A stretch of 42,083 bases of DNA from Oscillospiraceae bacterium (GTDB lineage: Bacteria; Bacillota; Clostridia; Oscillospirales; Acutalibacteraceae), in NCBI GenBank assembly GCA_031290105.1, contig JAITOD010000004.1, positions 1-42,083 of the forward strand, read 5' to 3'. Of this stretch, positions 9,545 to 17,773 are shown one piece after another. Each line of letters opens with the position of its first letter. Position 1 is the stretch's first letter. Made by a program: the position numbers and the translations under genes. A model generated the notes under the pieces. It was not told where the DNA came from. It made no database searches and worked only from the letters and a program-made list of their open reading frames with translations.

Positions 9545-11050
9545 ATGCCGCGAGACTACATTCTTGCCCTTGACCAAGGCACAACCAGCTCCCGCGCAAT
9601 CGTATTCAGCCGCGAGGGCAAAATCGTCGCCAAAAGTCAAAAGGAGTTCCCTCAAATCTACCCAAAGCCCGGCTGGGTTGAGCATGACCCCATCGAAATC
9701 CTCAACAGCCAACTGGCGGCGCTGCGCGGCGTGTTTGCGGACGGCAAGGTCAGCCCCGGCGAGATTGCGGCAATCGGCGTGACAAATCAGCGCGAAACCA
9801 CCATATTGTGGGATAAACGCACAGGCAAACCTGTCTATAACGCTATAGTCTGGCAGTGCCGCCGCACGGCAAAAATGTGCGAGGAACTAAAAGCTAACGG
9901 CCATGAGGAGCTTATCCGCGCCAAAACAGGCTTGCTGATTGACGCGTATTTTTCCGGCACAAAAATCCGCTGGATCCTCGACAACATCCCGCACGCGCGC
10001 CGCCTTGCTCAGGACGGCAACCTGCTCTTCGGCACTGTGGAAACCTGGCTGATCTGGAACCTAACCGGCGGCGAACATGTCACCGATTACTCCAACGCGT
10101 CGCGCACAATGCTGTTCGACGTGGATAAACTCTGCTGGGACGACGAGCTTTGCGGAATCTTGGGCGTACCGGTGAATATATTGCCCACGCCTGTGCCCTC
10201 AAGCAAGGTCTACGGTACGTTCAAGACGGGCGTGCTTGGGCTTGACGCGCTGGCGGGAGTGCCTATTTCCGGAGCGATCGGCGACCAACCGGGGGCGCTT
10301 TTCGGTCAGGGCTGCTTTGCTCCGGGCGAGGCGAAAAACACATACGGCACGGGCTGTTTTCTGCTCATGCACACCGGCAAAGAGCGCGTACACTCGCAAA
10401 ATCAACTCCTCACAGGCGTTGCGTGGGGACTTGGCGGCGGCGTTGAATACGCGATTGAGGGCAGCGCTTTCAACGGCGGCGCAACTATTCAGTGGCTGCG
10501 CGACGAGCTGCGTTTGATTTCGTCCGCGTCGGAGTGCGACACCCTTGCCGAAAGTGTCCCGAACGCAAACGGCGCGTATTGTGTACCCGCGTTCACGGGG
10601 CTTGGCGCGCCGTATTGGGATATGTATGCCCGCGGCGCGATAGTCGGCTTGACGCGCGGCGTGAACAAAGCGCATATTGCCCGCGCGGTGCTGGAGGGAA
10701 TCGCGTTCCAGGTTAAGGATTTGCTGGACGCAATGCAGGCAGACAGCGGGATTGCGCTGAAGGAGCTGCGCGTAGACGGCGGCGCGAGCGTCAGCAACAT
10801 CATGATGCAAATTCAGGCGGATTTGCTCAATTGTTCGGTCAATCGCCCGGCGATGGTGGAGACCACGGCGTGGGGCGCGGCGTGCATGGCGGGGCTTGCC
10901 GTGGGCGTGTGGCACAGCCGCAGTGCGCTATTGGATTTGCGCGAGGTCAAAAAAATCTTCGAGCCGCGAATGTCGGTGAGCGAGCGGGCACAGCAATACG
11001 CCGGCTGGCAAAAAGCCGTTGAGCGCGCAAAGGGTTGGGCTGATAGATAA
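9545..11050 (+). CDS. glpK: Glycerol kinase
   Basis: YILALDQGTTSSRAIVFSREGKIVAKSQKEFPQIYPKPGWVEHDP; full length 501 aa. Confidence 0.97.
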   Translation: MPRDYILALDQGTTSSRAIVFSREGKIVAKSQKEFPQIYPKPGWVEHDPIEILNSQLAALRGVFADGKVSPGEIAAIGVTNQRETTILWDKRTGKPVYNAIVWQCRRTAKMCEELKANGHEELIRAKTGLLIDAYFSGTKIRWILDNIPHARRLAQDGNLLFGTVETWLIWNLTGGEHVTDYSNASRTMLFDVDKLCWDDELCGILGVPVNILPTPVPSSKVYGTFKTGVLGLDALAGVPISGAIGDQPGALFGQGCFAPGEAKNTYGTGCFLLMHTGKERVHSQNQLLTGVAWGLGGGVEYAIEGSAFNGGATIQWLRDELRLISSASECDTLAESVPNANGAYCVPAFTGLGAPYWDMYARGAIVGLTRGVNKAHIARAVLEGIAFQVKDLLDAMQADSGIALKELRVDGGASVSNIMMQIQADLLNCSVNRPAMVETTAWGAACMAGLAVGVWHSRSALLDLREVKKIFEPRMSVSERAQQYAGWQKAVERAKGWADR

Positions 11051-11118
11051 TGAACATTAGACGTTAAATTGCAGCTGCGCGCACTGACGTTTAGGGTTCC
11101 TTTGTGTAATGCCTGCGG

Positions 11119-11147
11119 TTGACATACCGTGTCGAACCGTATATAAT
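11119..11147 (+). promoter_or_regulatory. Sigma-A-type promoter for the GH31 gene
   Basis: TTGACA (11119-11124), 17 bp spacer, TATAAT (11142-11147). Confidence 0.75.
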
Positions 11148-11251
11148 ACACAACCTAAACGGGGAAGGGTTGCGTTCACACCACTACATAGATTCCGCCG
11201 TCTAAGGTCTGAAATCTGATATCTAAAAATCTAATAGCGGAGGAAACCCAA

Positions 11252-13750
11252 ATGTCCTACTTCAACACCCGCTTTGCCCTGAACACCAACCCTGTCGCTC
11301 CATCGGAGCGCACGGCCGTCTTCGGCAAGGTGCGCGTTAGCGTCATCACAAGCCGCCTTGTGCGCGTGGAGTATTCCCGCAGCAAGGTCTTCACGGACGA
11401 GGCGACGCAGGTTGTGTGGAACCGCAGTATCCCGAATGCCGGCGGCGCGGGCACAATCACCAAAAACGGCGGCACAATCTTTGCCGAAACGGAACACGCG
11501 CTATTCTGCTTCCGCGTAAAGGACGGCAAGCTCAAAAAGGTGCAGTTCAAGGACGACGGCCGCATTGTCGCCGACCCGCATGAGGGCAACCTGCGCGGAA
11601 CCTGCCGCACGCTTGACCAGACAATCGGCGCGGTGAAGCTGGGCGAGGGACTTATTTCCCGCAGGGGACTGACGGTTATGGACGACTCCGATTCGCTTTT
11701 GCTGGACTCAGAGTCCCACATCACGCCGCGCAAAAGCTCCGGCACCGATAACTACTACTTTGCGTATGGGCACAGCTACCGCGAATGTCTGCGCGATTTT
11801 TACGCCATGACGGGCGAAGTGCCGTTCATTCCCAGATGGGCGCTGGGCAACTGGTGGAGCCGCTACAAGGCGTACTCTCAGCAGGAATATCTTGACTTGA
11901 TGGCGCGGTTCGACAAGGAAGAAATCCCCATAACTGTGGCGACTGTGGACATGGATTGGCATTGGGTTGAGCTGGATAACTTCCCCCGCGAACAGACCGT
12001 AATCACCGACCCGCGCCGCAAAAAAAGCATCACGCGGCTATTCCAAAACCTTGGCTGGACGGGCTACAGCTGGAACACTGACCTCTTTCCTGACTGGAAA
12101 GACTTCCTGCGCACACTGCAGGCTCAAGGGCGCAAGGTCACGCTGAATCTGCACCCGGCGGACGGCGTTCGCGCGTTTGAGGACCAATACGAAGAGATGG
12201 CTTCCGCCATGGGTATTGACCCGGCGAGCGGCAAGCAGGTCAATTTTGATATAACCGACCCCAAGTTTGTGGAGAACTATTTCCGCATTCTTCACCACCC
12301 AATGGAGAACGCCGGAGTTGATTTCTGGTGGATAGACTGGCAGCAAGGCACAAAAACCAACGTCCCCGGGCTGGACCCGCTGTGGGCGCTCAACCACTAT
12401 CACTACCTTGACAACACCCGCACACCGGAACGAATTAACAATGCACAATTAACAATTAATAATGCCCGCCGTAGACCGCTTACAATGTCGCGCTATGCGG
12501 GGCTTGGCAGTCACCGCTATCCTCTCGGTTTTTCGGGCGACACAATGCTCAACTGGGCGTGTCTGCGCTTTCAGCCGTATTTCACGGCGAACGCCGCCAA
12601 TGCGGGTTATACGTGGTGGAGCCACGACATCGGCGGTCACCACCAAGGCATAAAGGACGACGAGCTATATCTGCGCTGGGTACAGTTCGGCGTGTTCAAC
12701 CCAATCAACCGTCTGCACTCCACCAGCAACGAGTTCATGGGCAAGGAGCCGTGGAAATACCGTGACGATATCTGTGCTCGCACCATCGAACTGCTCCGCT
12801 TGCGCCACCGCCTTGTGCCGTATATCTACACCGAAAATCACCGCTCCCACACGCAGGGTATCGCCTTGTGCGAGCCGCTTTATTACCGTCACCCGGAGGA
12901 GGGCGCGGCTTATAAACACGGCAACGAATATTACTTCGGCTCACAGCTGCTTTGCGCCCCTGTGACTGATCGGCTGGACGAGAAGACCAACCTTGCCGAG
13001 GTGAAAATCTGGCTGCCGGAGGGACGCTGGACGGATATTTTCAGCGGGCGCATATATAACGGCGGGCGTGAACTGACGGTCTGCCGCGGGCTGGAGAGCA
13101 TTCCCGTGTTCGCGAAGGAGGGCGCGTTTATTCCGCTCTCGCTGGACGGCAAAACCACCGACTGGCAAAATCCTGCTGGGCTGGAAGTGCTGATATATCG
13201 CGGCGATGGCAGCTACACTTTATACGAAGACGACGGCGACACCATGGCGTACCGCGACGGCTATTTCCACGAAACCGTGTTCAGCAATGCGCAGGACGCA
13301 GACGGCACAGTGCGGCTGAGCATCGCGGCGCAAACGCCTGCAAACGCTCCTGTGGATTACGCCGAATGGCTGGCGCGAACTCTGCCGAAGAAGCGCAGCT
13401 ACCGACTCTCTTTCCGCGATATAACGGCTGCGGCGGGCGGCGTTTGTGTGCAGATAAACGGCAAAGAAGCCGCTGAGGGCGCGGACTACACGTGGCACAT
13501 TGAGGATACAATAACCCTGGAGCTGATTGGTATTGCTCCCGGCGACACGGTTGAGGTTGCGCTGCTTGAGGCACAGACGCTGCGGAATGTGCCCACGCGT
13601 GAGGCGCTGATTGAGTTGATCACCAAGTTCCAGTGCGAGGTCAACACAAAGAAAATCACCTGGGATAAGTTTGTGAAGAATCCCGTCGGAGAGATTCCGG
13701 GTGCTGAACGGTATCAGGCGGCAATTCGGGAGATAATCGAGCTGGCGTAG
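11252..13750 (+). CDS. Glycoside hydrolase family 31 alpha-glucosidase-like protein
   Basis: VDMDWHW, HYHYLDN, RPLTMSRYAGLGSHRYPLGFSGDT, WWSHDIGGH. Confidence 0.92.
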   Translation: MSYFNTRFALNTNPVAPSERTAVFGKVRVSVITSRLVRVEYSRSKVFTDEATQVVWNRSIPNAGGAGTITKNGGTIFAETEHALFCFRVKDGKLKKVQFKDDGRIVADPHEGNLRGTCRTLDQTIGAVKLGEGLISRRGLTVMDDSDSLLLDSESHITPRKSSGTDNYYFAYGHSYRECLRDFYAMTGEVPFIPRWALGNWWSRYKAYSQQEYLDLMARFDKEEIPITVATVDMDWHWVELDNFPREQTVITDPRRKKSITRLFQNLGWTGYSWNTDLFPDWKDFLRTLQAQGRKVTLNLHPADGVRAFEDQYEEMASAMGIDPASGKQVNFDITDPKFVENYFRILHHPMENAGVDFWWIDWQQGTKTNVPGLDPLWALNHYHYLDNTRTPERINNAQLTINNARRRPLTMSRYAGLGSHRYPLGFSGDTMLNWACLRFQPYFTANAANAGYTWWSHDIGGHHQGIKDDELYLRWVQFGVFNPINRLHSTSNEFMGKEPWKYRDDICARTIELLRLRHRLVPYIYTENHRSHTQGIALCEPLYYRHPEEGAAYKHGNEYYFGSQLLCAPVTDRLDEKTNLAEVKIWLPEGRWTDIFSGRIYNGGRELTVCRGLESIPVFAKEGAFIPLSLDGKTTDWQNPAGLEVLIYRGDGSYTLYEDDGDTMAYRDGYFHETVFSNAQDADGTVRLSIAAQTPANAPVDYAEWLARTLPKKRSYRLSFRDITAAAGGVCVQINGKEAAEGADYTWHIEDTITLELIGIAPGDTVEVALLEAQTLRNVPTREALIELITKFQCEVNTKKITWDKFVKNPVGEIPGAERYQAAIREIIELA
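12433..12464 (+). repeat. AT-rich dispersed repeat inside the GH31 ORF
   Basis: AATTAACAATGCACAATT (12433-12450) is identical over 18 nt to 8009-8026. It is translated in frame as INNAQLTINNA. Confidence 0.8.
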
Positions 13751-13789
13751 CGAAAAACGCGGCGGCTCTCTATCGCGGTATCACCGTGC

Positions 13790-13830
13790 GCAACGCCCCG
13801 TTACGGAGAACTTCGTTGCGGGGCTTTGCT
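13790..13830 (+). terminator. Intrinsic terminator after the GH31 gene
   Basis: GCAACGCCCCG TTACGGAGAACTT CGTTGCGGGGC TTTGCTTTG. Confidence 0.5.
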
Positions 13831-13929
13831 TTGCGTGATTTGCGGCGTGTGATTTTGCGCGATTAGGAGAGAATACACGAGAATATGCAAGAAAACTCCC
13901 AATCAATTCAAAATAATCCCGCGAAACGC

Positions 13930-13958
13930 TTGACAAGCCTTGCCGAATGTGTTAAACT
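13930..13958 (+). promoter_or_regulatory. Promoter for rplM-rpsI
   Basis: TTGACA (13930-13935), 17 bp spacer, TAAACT (13953-13958). Confidence 0.65.
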
Positions 13959-13992
13959 ACACAGGCATTCAGAAAGAATCGGAGGGAAAACC

Positions 13993-14421
13993 ATGTCTAC
14001 CTATATGCCAAAGGCTGCGGACATCACACGCAAGTGGTATGTTGTTGACGCTGCAGGCAAACCACTCGGGCGCACTGCTGTGCAAGCGGCGACTCTGCTG
14101 CGCGGCAAGCATAAGCCCACTTTTGCGCCCCATGCCGACTGCGGCGACTGCGTTATCATCATCAACGCCGCCGAAGCCGTGCTAACCGGCAAAAAGTTGG
14201 AGCAGAAAACCTACTACCACCACACCGGATATATCGGTCACATGAAGGAAATCAAGTACGGCAAAATCATGAAAGAACGCCCGGAATTTGCCATGAAGCT
14301 CGCGGTTAAACGTATGCTGCCTGCCAATACCGTCGGACGCGCCAGCATGACGCGGCTTCGTATCTATCGCGGCGCAGAACACGACCAAGCCGCGCAATCG
14401 CCCGAAATCTGGGCATTTTAA
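13993..14421 (+). CDS. rplM: 50S ribosomal protein L13
   Basis: MSTYMPKAADITRKWYVVDAAGKPLGRTAVQAATLLRGKHKPTFAPH; SD GGAGG. Confidence 0.96.
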   Translation: MSTYMPKAADITRKWYVVDAAGKPLGRTAVQAATLLRGKHKPTFAPHADCGDCVIIINAAEAVLTGKKLEQKTYYHHTGYIGHMKEIKYGKIMKERPEFAMKLAVKRMLPANTVGRASMTRLRIYRGAEHDQAAQSPEIWAF

Positions 14422-14434
14422 GGAGGGATGAGCC

Positions 14435-14833
14435 ATGTTTGACAGCAATCCGTATTTCTACGGCACAGGCCGCCGCAAAGAAAGCGTCGCGCGTGTGCGC
14501 GTTTATCCCGGCACAGGCAATATCACAATCAACGACCGCGGAATTGACGACTATTTTGGGCTTGATACCCTCAAGCTCATCGTCCGCCAACCCCTGGTTC
14601 TGACCAATACCGGTGAGAAGTTCGACCTTGTCTGCCGTGTTTCCGGCGGCGGTGTGACCGGGCAAGCGGGCGCAATCCGTCATGGACTGAGCCGCGCGTT
14701 GCTGCTGTATGATGCAGAGCTGCGTCCCGCGCTCAAGGCGGCAGGCTTCCTGACCCGCGATCCGCGCATGAAAGAGCGTAAGAAGTATGGCTTGAAGGCC
14801 GCGCGCCGCGCGCCGCAGTTCAGCAAGCGCTAG
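14435..14833 (+). CDS. rpsI: 30S ribosomal protein S9
   Basis: [27 protein letters not shown]...[25 protein letters not shown]. Confidence 0.97.
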   Translation: MFDSNPYFYGTGRRKESVARVRVYPGTGNITINDRGIDDYFGLDTLKLIVRQPLVLTNTGEKFDLVCRVSGGGVTGQAGAIRHGLSRALLLYDAELRPALKAAGFLTRDPRMKERKKYGLKAARRAPQFSKR

Positions 14834-14847
14834 GATTTTACACTGTC

Positions 14848-14878
14848 AAAGCCGTTCCCATTCGGGGCGGCTTTTTGG
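14848..14878 (+). terminator. Intrinsic terminator after rpsI
   Basis: AAAGCCG TTCCCATTCGGGG CGGCTTTTT. Confidence 0.75.
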
Positions 14879-15078
14879 CGTTTCAGCACAAATCTTGGCA
14901 GGATATTTTGTATATAATATCAATATGCAGTTACGCTGCGGTGCGATATAATGTGTTCAGGCGGCGGAAGCGGTGTTAAGTGGGATGTTCAAGACGTGAA
15001 GTTCTTTGACACGGCGGGCAATGTGGTTTGCAAATACTGAACGCATTGACAGGCGGTCGGACGAAAAATCTCGCCCCC

Positions 15079-15107
15079 TTGACAATGCTGCCGAGACCTG
15101 CTATAAT
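15079..15107 (+). promoter_or_regulatory. Consensus promoter for rplJ-rplL
   Basis: TTGACA (15079-15084), 17 bp spacer, TATAAT (15102-15107). Confidence 0.85.
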
Positions 15108-15113
15108 ACTCCT

Positions 15114-15255
15114 CGCTGTGCCAAACCAAAGACAGCAGGTGCGCCCCGTGCGCTTAAACAAGCCTGCCGAGGAAAGCGGCTTTGCAGGGCGCGTCATGCG
15201 CTTATTGCTAAGGTTTCTGCCCCCTCTTCTTTGGAACGAGGGGGTTTTGTTTTGT
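15114..15255 (+). ncRNA. L10-type ribosomal protein leader with terminal terminator/attenuator
   Basis: CCAAAGACAGCAGGTGCG...CTTAA...CCTGCCGAGGAAAG...GCGCGTCATGCGC; ends in CCCCCTC-TTCTTTGGAAC-GAGGGGG + T tract (15220-15253), directly upstream of rplJ. Confidence 0.8.
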
Positions 15256-15285
15256 TCACAAGCTTAAATATAAGGAGGTGAAACT

Positions 15286-15963
15286 ATGCCAAGCGCAAAT
15301 GTTCTGGAGCGGAAAAAGCAAGTCGTTGCCGAGCTCGCGCAAACACTCAGCGGCTCTGTGGCGGGCGTGCTGGTCGATTACCGCGGCATCACCGTGGAGG
15401 ACGACACCAAGCTGCGCCGTGAGCTGCGTGCCGCAGACGTGAAATACAACGTTGTGAAAAACACACTGCTGCGCCGCGCCACCGCAAAAGCCGGTCTGAC
15501 CGAGCTGGACGCGCATCTGACGGGCACAACCGCCCTCGCGGTTTCTCCGGCGGACCACACCGCGGCTGCGCGTATTCTGCACAATTTTGCGGAAAAGCAC
15601 AAGACTTTCGCCATCAAAGGCGGATTCTTGGAAGGCAAAGCCATCAACGTAGACACGGTGGAAAGCCTTGCCAAGCTACCCGGGCGCGACGTCTTGCTGG
15701 CGACTGTCTGCAACGCATTCCAGGCGCCGATTGCGGCATTTGCCCGCGTAATTCAGGCTGTTGTTGATAAGGGCGAAACCGCTGAGACCGCAGCTCCCGC
15801 CGAGGAAGCCGCCGCAGCAGAACCCGAAGTCACCGCAGAAGCTCCTACGGAGGAAACTGCTACTGCTGAAGTCGCCACTGAGGCTCCCGCAGAGGAGGCT
15901 CCCGCAGCCGATGAAATTCCTGCAGAAGCACCTGCAGAAACTGCCGAAACCGAAGAGGCATAA
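15286..15963 (+). CDS. rplJ: 50S ribosomal protein L10 with a long acidic Ala/Glu/Pro-rich C-terminal tail
   Basis: MPSANVLERKKQVVAELAQTLSGSVAGVLVDYRGITVEDDTKLRRELR...; tail AETAAPAEEAAAAEPEVTAEAPTEE... Confidence 0.94.
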   Translation: MPSANVLERKKQVVAELAQTLSGSVAGVLVDYRGITVEDDTKLRRELRAADVKYNVVKNTLLRRATAKAGLTELDAHLTGTTALAVSPADHTAAARILHNFAEKHKTFAIKGGFLEGKAINVDTVESLAKLPGRDVLLATVCNAFQAPIAAFARVIQAVVDKGETAETAAPAEEAAAAEPEVTAEAPTEETATAEVATEAPAEEAPAADEIPAEAPAETAETEEA

Positions 15964-15999
15964 AACCGAACATACGTTTAATAACAGGAGGAAAATCCC

Positions 16000-16380
16000 A
16001 TGGCAACAGAAAACGCAAAAATTGTCGGCATTTTGGAAACCCTCAAAGGGCTGACAGTGCTGGAGCTTTCCGAGCTTGTCCACGCCGTTGAGGACGAATT
16101 CGGCGTATCCGCGGCCGCCGCAGTGGCAGTTGCAGGTCCCGCAGCAGCAGCCGCTGTTGAGGAAGAACAGACCGAGTTTGACGTAGTCCTGACGGATGCG
16201 GGCGCGAGTAAGGCGAAGCTCATCATTGCGCTCAAGGGCGCGCTGGGCGTTGGTCTTGCCGACGCAAAAGCCCTGGTCGAAGCCGTTCCGAAGGCAATCA
16301 AGGAAGCAATTTCCAAAGAAGCTGCCGAGGAACTCAAGGCAAAGCTGGAAGACGTCGGCGCGAAGGTCGAAATCAAATAA
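16000..16380 (+). CDS. rplL: 50S ribosomal protein L7/L12
   Basis: [38 protein letters not shown]...[40 protein letters not shown]. Confidence 0.97.
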   Translation: MATENAKIVGILETLKGLTVLELSELVHAVEDEFGVSAAAAVAVAGPAAAAAVEEEQTEFDVVLTDAGASKAKLIIALKGALGVGLADAKALVEAVPKAIKEAISKEAAEELKAKLEDVGAKVEIK

Positions 16381-16400
16381 AAGCTTAGCTCACGCATAAT

Positions 16401-16441
16401 AAGCACCGGATTGGCGGGAAACTGTCGGGACGGTGCTTTGT
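16401..16441 (+). terminator. Intrinsic terminator after rplL
   Basis: AAGCACCG ...ATTGGCGGGAAACTGTCGGGA... CGGTGCTTTGTG. Confidence 0.65.
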
Positions 16442-16474
16442 GTATTAAAAGGAAACAAAAGTGAGAGGTGAATT

Positions 16475-16831
16475 ATGGATAAATCCGGCCCAAGGCTTGA
16501 GTTTATGGACGAGTTTTTTGACGCTCGCGCCGAGAAATATTACAGCCATATGCTGCACCATTTTGGAGAAGCGCAAAAGCTCGCGCTCTACAAAAAAATC
16601 TGCGCTACGCTGAGGTCGCAAGGGAGCTTTGTTATCGGTGATTATACCGCCGCCACGCTTGCTGAGCAGCAGCTGTATATGGCCGCAAAACGGCGCGGCA
16701 AACAACAGCGCATACCACGTTGATACGCCGCTCACGGCGGAAACAGAAAGCTCACTGCTGCGGGCTTTGGCATGGTGGAGCTGCGGCGGCAATATGAATC
16801 CGCAAGCATTTTTGTTGCGCATAAGCTATAA
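16475..16831 (+). pseudogene. Decayed SAM-dependent methyltransferase
   Basis: N-terminal piece MDKSGPRLEFMDEFFDARAEKYYSHM joins LHHFGEAQKLALYKKICATLRSQGSFVIGDYTAATLAEQQLYM without the SAM-binding core. Tail pieces YHVDTPLTAETESSLL and AGFGMVELRRQYESASIFVAHKL* follow in shifted frames. Confidence 0.75.
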
Positions 16832-16935
16832 ATGCTGTGAAAAAATTAAGAACAACGAGAAAAAGCTTGGCGCCATTTGTTTTTTGCGCAAAGGCAAATG
16901 TTAACAAACTGTTTTGTAACTATTTCGGAACTTTA

Positions 16936-16978
16936 TTTTCTATTTTGGAAACAAAATATCTCCCCGTTGTGGTATACT
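16936..16978 (+). promoter_or_regulatory. Dyad-like box and extended -10 promoter of small peptide P1
   Basis: TTTTC-TATTTTG-GAAAC (16936-16952, centre 16944); TGTGG TATACT (16973-16978); 28 nt between centre and -10. Confidence 0.6.
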
Positions 16979-17029
16979 TACGGCATCAAGGTTCGCCTTG
17001 TCTATATTCCTTAAAAGGAGGGTTTCTCA

Positions 17030-17164
17030 ATGAATGCAGTTGTCCAACAATTGGTCGAAGCTATTGCCGCTTGGTTCCAGAGCACTTTCAAAGCAGATTC
17101 CGGAATCGTTGACGCAATTGAAGCCATCATCAAGCAAATCATTGCAGGCTATGTTGATGCGTAA
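17030..17164 (+). CDS. Small acidic two-helix peptide P1 (44 aa), unknown function
   Basis: SD AAAAGGAGGG then ATG 17030: MNAVVQQLVEAIAAWFQSTFKADSGIVDAIEAIIKQIIAGYVDA*; own promoter and own terminator. Confidence 0.78.
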   Translation: MNAVVQQLVEAIAAWFQSTFKADSGIVDAIEAIIKQIIAGYVDA

Positions 17165-17177
17165 GTGTTGAACAAAA

Positions 17178-17208
17178 AGCGGGGTTGCTAACGCGGCTCC
17201 GTTTTTGT
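17178..17208 (+). terminator. Intrinsic terminator of P1
   Basis: AGCGGGGTTGC-TAAC-GCGGCTCCGTT + TTTGTTTT; 11 bp stem allowing G-U pairs. Confidence 0.75.
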
Positions 17209-17694
17209 TTTGCGCTGAAATGTGCGGGCGGAGCGCGGTTTCTCCCCGGGGCGGGATTGCTTGCCCGTTCCCGTGCGCGCCGCGGAAGTGCTGCGCGGCC
17301 TGCTGCCCGTGCGTATTGCGGAAGCCGCGCGGACGACGGACTCTGCCGCATCACCGCGCGTTTTAGATTTAACGCGCGCCTTGGTGCCCTTAACGGTCTT
17401 GCGCTTGGGCTTGTCCTTATTGTGCAGCTCAGGGTTGTATCTATAAAGTATAATACTTCCGCCGACAGTTTGCACGACCTCCGCACCCGTACCTTCGGCA
17501 ATTGCGTCCGCCGCCTCGCGCACCGTACCGGGCAAGGTCTTAAGCAAGCACTTGACTTTCATCAGCTCGCGCGTGTTGAAGCCCTCAAGCACCTGTGCGC
17601 AAACGGCCGCCGTCACACCCTCCTTGCCGATTTGGTAGAGCGCGGGCAGTGCGTTTGCCTGAGATTTAAGCGCGGCGCGGGTTTTTGAGTCCAT
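17188..17694 (-). CDS. yhbY: YhbY/CRM-domain RNA-binding protein with a basic C-terminal extension
   Basis: MDSKTRAALKSQANALPALYQIGKEGVTAAVCAQVLEGFNTRELMKVKCL...; then about 75 aa of K/R/S/T-rich tail. Confidence 0.85.
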   Translation of the reverse strand: MDSKTRAALKSQANALPALYQIGKEGVTAAVCAQVLEGFNTRELMKVKCLLKTLPGTVREAADAIAEGTGAEVVQTVGGSIILYRYNPELHNKDKPKRKTVKGTKARVKSKTRGDAAESVVRAASAIRTGSRPRSTSAARTGTGKQSRPGEKPRSARTFQRKTKTEPR

Positions 17695-17773
17695 GTAGCG
17701 TCCTTTTTGATAACATAATGCTTTATTATAGCATACAGCGGCTGATTTAGCAATTTCCCCTTTGGAAAAACCG

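Noticed and set aside
14952-15040. 29-codon ORF MCSGGGSGVKWDVQDVKFFDTAGNVVCKY upstream of the L10 leader
   Set aside because: No SD and no clear promoter; may be a gene remnant but cannot be supported.
17030-17164. P1 as a classical class II bacteriocin or lantibiotic precursor
   Set aside because: No double-Gly leader, no Cys, net acidic, and no adjacent transporter, modification or immunity gene in the window.
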